Made by a program: the position numbers and the translations under genes | Source of the DNA: Arachis hypogaea | Lineage: Eukaryota > Streptophyta > Magnoliopsida > Fabales > Fabaceae | Reading direction: 5' to 3' | Assembly (NCBI RefSeq): GCF_003086295.3 | Contig: NC_092044.1 | Coordinates: 72,468,528-72,532,527, forward strand | Length of the DNA: 64,000 nucleotides | In this document: piece after piece, positions 56,705-64,000 of the stretch | Numbering within the stretch: position 1 is the first letter of the stretch | Layout of the letters: every line of letters begins with the position of its first letter | The notes under the pieces: generated by a model | Seen by the model: the letters and a program-made list of their open reading frames with translations, nothing else | The model's database searches: none | What the model was told of the DNA's origin: nothing

Positions 56705-57398
56705 TGTCCTCAGCTATATCTTGAATGCTATCTGCTATGAGCTGAGGCACATTGACTTCTCCTCCCCTAAGTATGCAATAGGTCAAATTTTCTCTCTTGA
56801 TTGTGACCTCAGATGTATTTGCAGTAGGGAGGATGGATCTTCTTACTATCTCATACCAACCTTTGGCTTCTGGTGTGAAATCCACTCTCTTCAAGTGGCT
56901 TGGATTTTCTTCTGAGTCCCTTTCCCAATCTTTGCCTTCAAAGCATATACCACTTAATATCTCATCAGGATCACTTTCACCCTACATTCTGTCATCAAAG
57001 CTGGGTTCTCCATAGGTTATCACCCTTATCTACAATACTCTCATAATGAACTATGGGCTAAAATCTACCTCAACCTCCCTAACATAACTGTTATAGGGAG
57101 GGTTGTCTTTGTTTGTCCTTACAGTATTTGCATAAAATTCCCTTATCATGACTGCACTGATGTCTGTGAGAGGTTCACACAAAAGCTCCCATCTCCTCTC
57201 TGCCTCTCTTCTTCTCATGATGGGATATTCTCCATTTTTCATCTTGAGCCCCATCTCTGGAATGACTTTCTTTGATTTTATTAGCCTATAATACCTTGAT
57301 TCATGGAATTGAGACTTAAATTTCTTGGTATCATAGGTTGGTGGTTCGGCTACAATTGGTTCCATTCCTTTCCTTCTTCTAGAACTTGAGGAAGCCAT
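56705..57398 (-). pseudogene. Env-position ORF of H (putative plant transposon protein family)
   Basis: ATG at 57398 (MASSSSRRRKGMEPIVAEPP). 115 codons are open to 57051; the same frame continues with three stops to 56705, with KRVDFTPEAKGWYEIVRRS, ILPTANTSEVTIKRENL and VNVPQLIADSIQDI. Motifs such as IREFYAN and LPTxxxSEVT match the family annotated as putative plant transposon protein (I believe PF20167), often found after pol in Athila-like elements. No signal peptide or membrane segment is visible, so there is nothing envelope-like. The C-terminus is removed at G's right LTR. Function unknown. Confidence 0.75.
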
Positions 57399-57577
57399 AT
57401 ATTAAGAAGAAAAGAAAGAAGAAGAGAAGATAGGTTTCGGTTAATGCACGGTTGTGAGGGAAGGAATGGGAGGTAAGGTACTGTGTGGTGTCTTTGGGAG
57501 GTAAGGTACTGTGAGGGAAGGAATGGGAGGGTTTACACGAAGAAAGCAAGGTATGTGGCTTAAAGAATGTTGCTGCC

Positions 57578-57586
57578 AATTTATAG
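57578..57586 (-). promoter_or_regulatory. Possible internal promoter for the env-position ORF
   Basis: Minus strand CTATAAATT, about 180 nt upstream of ATG 57398, followed by a CT-rich leader with repeated TACCTTACCTCCC. TATA spacing and leader would suit a separate transcript. The overlapping 141-codon open frame 57804-57379 is low-complexity and probably not a gene. Confidence 0.5.
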
Positions 57587-57804
57587 AAGGGGAGGTATTG
57601 TTGGAGGGAAGCATTGGCTCGGTTATTTGGCAATGAAGGGTGAGGATTGAGCAAAATTTTGTTGAGGATCCATGAAGTGACTGGTGTGCATGTGGAGATG
57701 GTTGAAGACAAGGATTGCTTCTCCATTGGGTGCATGTGGTTCGGCCTCCAAAGTGCTAAACCATGCAATTTTGTTCTCAAGAGAGCACACTTCCCTAGGC
57801 ACAT

Positions 57805-57924
57805 GTGACTCCCTTTTTCATCTTGTGATGACCGTGCATGCCCATTTTGTCCTTTTCTTCAAATTTCACCATTCCTATCATTTGAACCAATAAATAGTGA
57901 GCTTAAACTTTCAAATATCATACA

Positions 57925-57987
<63 letters not shown>

Positions 57988-58497
57988 GTTGCTATGTGTT
58001 TCTTATGTGTGAATAACCAACTGTGCCTCTTAGAGATTAAACAAACTTTTGGTGAACACCAAACTTGTTTTCTTCTAATTGCGTTATATGAAATCTAATG
58101 AATATCTATCATAATTAGTATATTCATCATAAAGAACACTTTATTTGTTACCATGCTACCATAAACTCATAAAATGATGCAATGTATGGTTTAACTATTC
58201 ATGAATTTGAGCCTTTGAGTGAAAAAATTGACTTTCTTGAAATTCATAGCATATACAAACACCAAACTTAAGGTTTGGTTATATACTTTAAACAGAAAGA
58301 ATGAGTATATATCCTAGAATGGTTCTATGATCAATCATGCTTGAAAAGCTATTTTAAAGTGCCTTTAGGCACACCAAACTTATGAGTCAAACATATGCTC
58401 TAAAATGACATGTGCAATTATTAAATCCACTCATGAGAGCTCAACTTTATGCTAGAAAAACCATTAATTATTGAAAGTAAAGACAAGAATATTAAAT
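57805..58497 (-). other. Intergenic part of H with border words
   Basis: About 700 nt between the env-position leader and the post-ORF hairpin. Holds the TA microsatellite (57926-57985) and border words near 58054, 58259 and 58372 (forms of ACACCAAACTTA). No ORF. Confidence 0.6.
57926..57985. repeat. (TA)n microsatellite
   Basis: About 30 uninterrupted TA units. Likely length-polymorphic. Confidence 0.97.
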
Positions 58498-58545
58498 CAT
58501 GGACTGCCTCCCATGGAGCGCTCTTTTATTGTCACTAGCTTGACA
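58498..58545 (-). other. Post-ORF conserved motif and hairpin, element H
   Basis: Minus strand GTCAAGCTAGTGACAATAAA, GAGCGCTC, CATGGG-AGGCAG-TCCATG (58498-58515): 6-bp stem with one G-U pair. It directly follows the protease tail, so the RT/integrase loss left this signal in place. Confidence 0.8.
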
Positions 58546-58597
58546 TTGGTCCCTTATTAGGGTGGTTGATGATTGTGGTGCCTCAATTTGTCTCCTC

Positions 58598-59620
58598 TCA
58601 CTGTGAGCTTCCTTCCAGTGCCTTGATGTTCAATCTCTGTATGCTCCAGTGAGAGTATCCTGTTGATAGTGTAGTAATCATCAGCTTGTTTATCTCCCTT
58701 TGAGAATCCTTCATTGGTATCTTCATATTCTTCCACCCTTTTGGAACTCTTTTCTTACTCTTCTTTCCTTTCTTCACTTGTCCTGCTTTTTCTGCAGCAG
58801 GTTTTATGTTAGGGACCTCCTTCTCAATAATCACCTCTTCAATCCCTTCCTGCTTTTCCTTCTCGACCTTCACGTGTTCCTTACCCTCTTTTTCTTCTCC
58901 ACTCTTCATGCATCTTTTCTCTTTATCAGTATTTTGTACTTCTTAAAAGACATTCAAAGTGATTCTCTCATCATGTAGCCTTAAGGTCAGTTCTCCTTGT
59001 TCAACATCGATGAAGGCCCTTGCTGTGGCCAAGAAGGGTCTTCCCAGTATGATGGAGTCACCTCCTTCCTCATCTAGATCCAATATCACAAAATCTGCAA
59101 GGAATATGAATTTATCCACCTTAACCAAGAGGTTTTCAATCACTCCTTTGGGACATACCAGTGATTTATCCACAAGCTCCAACGACATCTGTGTAGGCTT
59201 TACTTCCTCTACACATAGCCTTCTCATCATAGAATAGGGCATTAGATTGATGCTTGCTCCTAAATCGCACAGGGCCTTCTCAATGGATATGTTTCCCATG
59301 GTACAAGGCAGAAAGAAACTCCCAGGACCTTTGAGCTTTGGTGGGAAACCTTCTAGAATTACTGTACTTTATTCTTGTGTTAGAAGCACTATTTCCTTCC
59401 CATGCCAGCTTCTCTTTTTTTTCATGATCTCTTTTAGGAATTTAGCATATAGAGGCATTTGTTCTAGAGCTTCAGCAAGTGGAATATTGATCTCTAGCTT
59501 CTTGAATACCTCTAAGAACTTAGGGAATTGTTGGTCTTTGATCTCCCTATTAAACCTTTGAGGGTATGGAATGGCGGGAGTGTATGTCTTCACCATTGTC
59601 CTCTGTTCTTATGACTATTC
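58598..59620 (-). pseudogene. pro: Protease region and basic tail of element H
   Basis: 59596-59369 carries FPKFLEVFKKLEINIPLAEA and MPLYAKFLKEIMKKKRSW. 59299-58943 carries KALCDLGASINLMP (catalytic Asp) and IILGRPFLATARAFID. After a stop, 58909-58598 is Lys/Glu-rich with KKGKKSKKRVPKGWKNMKIP, like the tail that ends the polyprotein in related elements. Stops near 59369 and 58943. RT is absent although D, its sister, has it directly after this point. Confidence 0.85.
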
Positions 59621-61228
59621 CTTCATGACTTCCTTTCCTTTCTTTGAAGCTTGAGATTCCTCTTTCTCCTTGAGCTTCTCTTGGTTCTTTTCTTCAACTT
59701 GCTCTTTACTGCTGGTCTTGTCATCCTCTGTTGGTTTCTTGGTGGCTTCTTTGTCATTCACCAAAGTTCTTCCACTCCTTAATTAGATAGCCTTGCATTC
59801 TTCTTTAGGATTAGGAATGGTATCACTTGGGAGTAAACTGGTTGGTCTTTTAATTACTGCTTTCTTGGACAGTTGTTCAATCTGCCTTTCTAAGTTTCTC
59901 ATTGACGCTTTATGGTTCTTGCTGGTTATCTTCTGATGCTTCATCATCTTTTCCATCAGTACCTCCAAGTTGGAGATTTTTTGAGACTCTGGGGGTGGTT
60001 GTGGTTGGTTGTAGGATGTAGGATGTAGTTGAGGGTGCATGATAGTTATTTTGGTTAGTGGATGAATTGTTGGATGGATAGTAGTTGGGTTGAGGTTGGT
60101 TGTTTTGTGGTTTTCTGTACTGGTTTTGGTTAATGTTTTGATGGTTTTGGTGGTTTGTGTTTTTGGAGTTATTTTGGTTTGAGTTTCTTTGCCATGGTTG
60201 CTGGTTTTGGTTGTCTCCCCATCTCAGGTTTGGGTGGTTCCTCCAGGAAGAGTTGTAAGTATCTCTATGAAAGTCATTTGATCCAGAACCTTGGTTGTGC
60301 ACATATTAAACTTGTTCCTGCTGCTAATCTTCTTGGTTTTCTTCATTTTGCCCCCATGTGGGTGATGGTTGGCTTGTATTCACTACTGCAACTTGGAGGC
60401 CATCAATCCTCTTGGCCATCATCTCCATTTGCTACTGGATTTGTTGGTGCATCACCTTGTTTTGAGCTAAGATGGTGTCCACACCTTCCAGCTCCAATAC
60501 ACCCTTCCTTTGGGCTGGTTGGCGTTGCCTTTGATGACCATAGAAGTATTGGTTGTTTGTTGTGTCAATGAGGTTCTGAGCCTCCTTAGCTGTCTTCATG
60601 AGTTGTAGTGAACCTCCTGCTGAGTAGTCAAGTGCCTTCTGAGCTCTCAATGTCAGTCCTTCATAGAAGTTTTGAAGTTTATCCCATTCATTGAACATCT
60701 CTGGTGGACACTTCCTGAGTAAAGCTTTGTATCTCTCCCATGCCTCATACAATGACTCTCCATCCATCTGAGTGAATGTTTGGACCTCTGTTTTGAGTCT
60801 GATGATCCTTTGGGAAGGATAGAATTTGGCTAAGAACTTGTTCACTAGATCTTCCCAATTGTTGATACTTTCTCTTGGAAATGTCTCCAACCATTAAGTA
60901 GCTTTGTCTCTCAGGGAAAATGGAAACAACAATAATTTGTAAATGTCAGGATGCACACTATTGGTTTTCACTGTGTCATAAATCCTCAGAAGGTGGATAA
61001 GTGTTAGTTTGGATCTTCAAGTGGGCCTCCTCCATAGGAACAATTATTCTGCACGAGAGTGATGAGTTGAGGCTTCAATTCAAAAATGTTTGCATTAACA
61101 TTGGGAGTAAGAATGCTACTCCCACAGTGCCTTGGATTAGGAAAAGTATAGGAGGCTAGAACCCTCCTTTGAGGCTGACCATTGTTGTTAGCCACTCCCT
61201 CTGGTGGATTAGGAGCATTTCCTTCCAT
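59621..61228 (-). pseudogene. gag: Athila Gag of element H
   Basis: ATG at 61228 (MEGNAPNPPEGVANNNG), nearly D's start. Segments 61228-61004, 60890-60432 (FLAKFYPSQRIIRLK, GESLYEAWERYKALLRKCP), 60302-59910 (Asn/Gln-rich) and 60040-59783 (RQIEQLSKK) are in order, with stops near 60895 and 60310 and frame changes. Particle protein; non-functional. Confidence 0.87.
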
Positions 61229-61543
61229 TTCCTGGTTTTCTTCCTCTAATTCCTCACCACTAATAACTCCCTTTCCTCTGGCTTCTCTTCTTATTCTTCA
61301 GAGAGTTCTCTCATCAATGTCACCAGAGGTGGAGACCTCTCTCCTTGCTTCTGTCATACACACAAAACAGAAACCAAGAAACACAATTCCCTCAATTGCT
61401 AAAGTTATGTTAAGGTTAGTTTAAACAAAAATTCAAACAGTTAGGGTGCTTAGTAAAAAGAAAAGGAAAATGCTTAATCTAGATTATCACCCTACTTAAT
61501 CATTGTCAATCTAAATGAATCCCCGGCAACGGTGCCAAAAACT
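61229..61543 (-). promoter_or_regulatory. Short leader and PBS of H
   Basis: About 290 nt of leader; PBS at 61519-61537, minus strand TGGCACCGTTGCCGGGGAT, one mismatch to tRNA-Asp. Confidence 0.86.
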
Positions 61544-63693
61544 TGATGAGGGAAAAACAATTTCACACAAACTCACCGGCAAGTGTACCGGGTCGCATCA
61601 AGTAGTAGTTACTCACAAGAGTGAGGTCGATCCCACAGAGATTGTTGGATTGAGCAATTTTAGTTAGGTGATGAATTTAGTTAAGCAAATAGTTGATGAT
61701 TTGAGTGAATTTTGATTAACAGAAGCTAAATTGCAAGTAAATAAGAGTGCAGAAAGTAATTTGTGCAGAAAAGTAAATTGCAGAAGAGATAAATTGTAGA
61801 AACTTAAAATGCAAGAAAGTAAAAGAGCTGAAACTTAAATTACAAGAAAAGTAAATTGTAGAAACTTAAAGTGCAAGAAATGTAAATTGCTGAATCTAAA
61901 TTGTTGAGGAATGTAAATTGCTTAAAGAATAAAAGGATTTGGGTACTGGGATTCAGAATTTAACAAGAAATTGCAAGTTAAAGAAGATTAGAGTTCTCTA
62001 AGATGAAGAAATTTAGCTCAGTAGCCAAACAGAATTGTAAAATTGCTTGAAGAATCAAAACAGCAAGAAAACTTGAATCACTTATGAAATCCTAAGGAGA
62101 AATTGAAGATCGAAGAAGAGAAATGAGATTAAAAAGCAGATCTAGATCTCAATTGCTCTCTTGATCAAGTAGAAAAGTAATTGCAGAATAAGAAAATGAA
62201 AACGGAAAACTAAACTCAGATCCAATTCAAAGAACAATTGAGAAGAAGAGTGAAAGATGATTCCCAGATTTAGAATCAATGGAGCTCTTCAATCGCAATT
62301 CAAAATTCAAGAACAGACAGTAGAAGTTGCAGAAGAAAATAAAAATAGAAAGCCAGATCCAATTCCCAAATCCCAAATTCAAAGACAAATTAAAAGTGAA
62401 AACTAAAAATGAGCTAAAAAGGTCAAACTAAAAAATGAGCAAAAGGTCCTTTACAAATTGAATTAACTCCTATTTATACACTTTCTATTTTGGTCTTCAA
62501 AGCTTAGAGTGGGCCTTTTGGTTTTTGGATTTGAAGAGAGATGGGTCCGGTTGGCCTTGGTTCAATTGAGTTGGAGGCATGGGTCAGCTCCCAGGGGAGT
62601 GCTCCGTTTGATCTTGTGAACGCTACGTTCACTTAGCCTTGTCATGTGCCAAGCCTCCTTTTTGATATCTCCTTGTACATAGCATTCACTAAGTGAACGC
62701 TACGTTCAAATTGTGAACGCTGCCTTGGTTTGCTTTGAACTCAGGTTTCCTTGTTTCCAAGAGCACGAGAAAGGTAGAAAAAGGGAGCACTACGTTGCCT
62801 TTTTCAAATGCTTCCCTTGTGTTTTGCTTTGTGCATGCTTGGCTTTCCTTAGTTCCAAGCTCGAAAATGTGAGAAAAAGAGAGCGTTACGCTTGAATGTT
62901 TGAGCGCTACTCTTGGCCTTTGCTTGGTTCCCCTCTCCGAGTGCTACGTTACACTTTTGGAGCGCTCATTTTGTTGCTTGGCCTTGTGTGCCTTGCTTCC
63001 AAGACAAGCTCGACGAAAAACTGAGAGAAAGTGAGCGTAGCGTTCATATTTGTGAGCGCTATTCCTTGGCATTCGTTGGTTCCCTCTTTGAGCCTTGGTT
63101 CTCCCATTGTGCAGCGCTTTTCTTTTCTTGATGAGGGCCCGAAAAAGGGAGCAATAGTGAGCGTAGCACTCATTTCTTGCAACGCTACCCTTGGCCTTTG
63201 GTTTGTGCTGCACCATTTGGTGCTTCCTCTTGGAGCGCTACGTTCACAATTTTGAACGTTCCTTGCTGTGCCTTGCCTTGATGCATGCGCGAGTTTGGTT
63301 CATCTATTGGAGCGCTACGTTCAATGAAGTGAACGTTCCTTGCTCCCTTGGTTGAGCGCCACGCTTTATTTTCATAGCGTGGCCTAATGTCCAAAGTGTG
63401 CTCAAACTTCAAAAGTGTGCCAAAAATTTCTCTTTCCACCATTTCTTCACCTACAAGCAACCACACAACTAATCAAAGCTCCACCAAAATCACTAGATCT
63501 TTGCATCATTTATAAAATCAATTAATTCTAGCATAAAATCTACGATTTTGTGCAAAATACATGATGTTTGATTGATTCAAGATAACCATAAAAATCCACT
63601 CCAATTACTTACTTATGGTGCAAGAAAGTGCATAAAACCTAATGAAATTAATGAAAAATGCTTGGACAACTAGCATAAGATGACTTGTCATCA
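61544..63693 (-). repeat. Element H 5' LTR
   Basis: 2150 bp, close match to 45295-47450. U5 hairpin 61612-61625, TATA 62470-62478, word array 62590-63420. Apparent ORFs (for example 62713-63466 on both strands) read through the array and are not genes. Confidence 0.9.
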
Positions 63694-64000
63694 CGCACCA
63701 ACCTGTGTGTGTGCACACTAATACTTGCGCCCTCTCTTGGGAGCGGTCGCATGGCGTGTGTGTGGGCACTCCCCTGTTTCTCTTGCGCTCTGTGCGTGTG
63801 CATGCGACTGTGCGTACGCATGCACCCCCTTTTCACACTATCTGTGCGAGCGCACAGCTTTGTGCCTCCGCACACCAGCTTGCACCCTCTCTGTTGGGAG
63901 CGCTGGCACAGCTTGTGCGCATGAACCCCTGCCACTTTTCGCTCTTGTACGTGCGCACGCACACATAACCCTTCCCGAAGTAAAAAAAAAAGAAGAGTGT
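63694..64000. repeat. GTGCGTGCGCAC word array, post-ORF of C (right part)
   Basis: Continues C after H. Words GTGTGTGCACAC, GTGCGTACGCATGC, GTGCGAGCGCACAG, TTGTGCGCATG and GTACGTGCGCACGCACAC, with TTGGGAGCG spacers, to about 63965. The ORFs across it are byproducts of the repeat. Confidence 0.75.

Larger units (their letters stand above)
45295..63693 (-). mobile_element. Element H: Athila gag-pro element with env-position ORF, interrupted by G
   Basis: Minus-strand relative of D. LTRs 45295-47450 and 61544-63693, PBS 61519-61537, gag 61228 to about 59630, protease to 58598, hairpin 58498-58515, env-position ORF 57398-56705. RT and integrase are absent between protease and hairpin. TSD CACAC (45290-45294) and CGCAC (63694-63698), one change. 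Complementary to D, which has RT and integrase but no such ORF. Confidence 0.88.
43218..64000 (+). mobile_element. Element C: B-like non-autonomous element, interrupted by H, runs off the window
   Basis: 5' LTR 43218-44697, PBS 44704-44722, a short internal part 44723-45294, then H (45295-63693), then internal sequence 63694 to the window end. The 3' LTR is not in view. Compared with B, most of the ORF is deleted; only the tail (about 44820-44940) and the hairpin remain. Confidence 0.85.

Noticed and set aside
56705..57398. H's downstream ORF as a retroviral-type envelope
   Set aside because: Position fits, but there is no signal peptide, membrane anchor or furin-like site; the motifs fit the putative plant transposon protein family.
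57379..57804. 141-codon minus-strand ORF as a gene
   Set aside because: Ser/Pro/His-rich low complexity over the CT-rich leader of the env-position ORF, with no domain.
63648..63968. ORFs of 79-104 codons on both strands at the window end
   Set aside because: They read through the GTGCGTGCGCAC array of element C; repeated Val-Arg-Ala-His and Cys-Val patterns reflect the DNA repeat.
1..64000. Host protein-coding genes or microRNA loci
   Set aside because: All sequence is accounted for by retroelements or their noncoding parts; no host-like exon or conserved non-element domain was seen. Inverted words could give small RNAs, but nothing has precursor-like arms of the right length.

Overview
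This window is repeat-only plant DNA. I see no host gene, rRNA, tRNA or CRISPR array. Every stretch I can classify is LTR retrotransposon, almost all of the Ty3/gypsy Athila lineage, with one older Tat-lineage copy. The LTRs that begin TGATGAGCGGATAATTTATACGC and carry the palindromic word TGGCGTTTAACGCCA match, from memory, the FIDEL/Feral-type elements of peanut, so the likely source is an Arachis chromosome. That attribution is recall, not a search. All coding regions are broken by stops and frameshifts.

The layout is a deep nest that can be read from target-site duplications (TSDs). The oldest layer is a Tat-lineage element: integrase at 1598-1812, 40843-41073 and 41291-41935, then a degenerate antisense ORF at 42353-43217. 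Element A (FIDEL-like, +, 1813-40837) split that integrase. A's 3' LTR was then hit twice: by D (Athila with gag, protease, RT and integrase, -, 10333-32904) and by B (non-autonomous, +, 33082-40735). D's 5' LTR was hit by E (FIDEL-like, -, 20760-31967), and E was hit by F, a solo LTR (+, 25528-27148). Downstream, C (B-like, +, from 43218 past the window end) sits in the Tat antisense ORF. C contains H (Athila gag-pro with an env-position ORF but no RT or integrase, -, 45295-63693), and H contains G (FIDEL-like, -, 47582-56704), whose two LTRs do not match. A fragment of a FIDEL-like LTR (1-258) and an LTR of another family (259-1597) lie at the left edge.

Only D keeps recognisable RT and integrase. 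A, E and G carry gag and protease only, H carries gag, protease and a downstream ORF, and B and C carry an unrelated Pro/Gln/Tyr-rich ORF. All seven share a tRNA-Asp-type primer binding site or the same leader junction, so D-type elements could have supplied enzymes in trans.

Three shared signals stand out and are not explained by coding content. (1) An 18-nt hairpin just after the main ORF stop, with a constant 6-nt loop (AGRCAN) and a stem that changes on both sides between families. (2) A second compensating hairpin in the 3' part of the LTR, right after GGGATCGAC. (3) Family-specific arrays of short palindromic words, placed just upstream of the LTR TATA box and again downstream of the ORF hairpin. 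A fourth signal, the word AAGTTTGGTGTT, recurs at module borders in a fixed orientation. Together they suggest a common cis-acting kit used by autonomous and parasitic elements.
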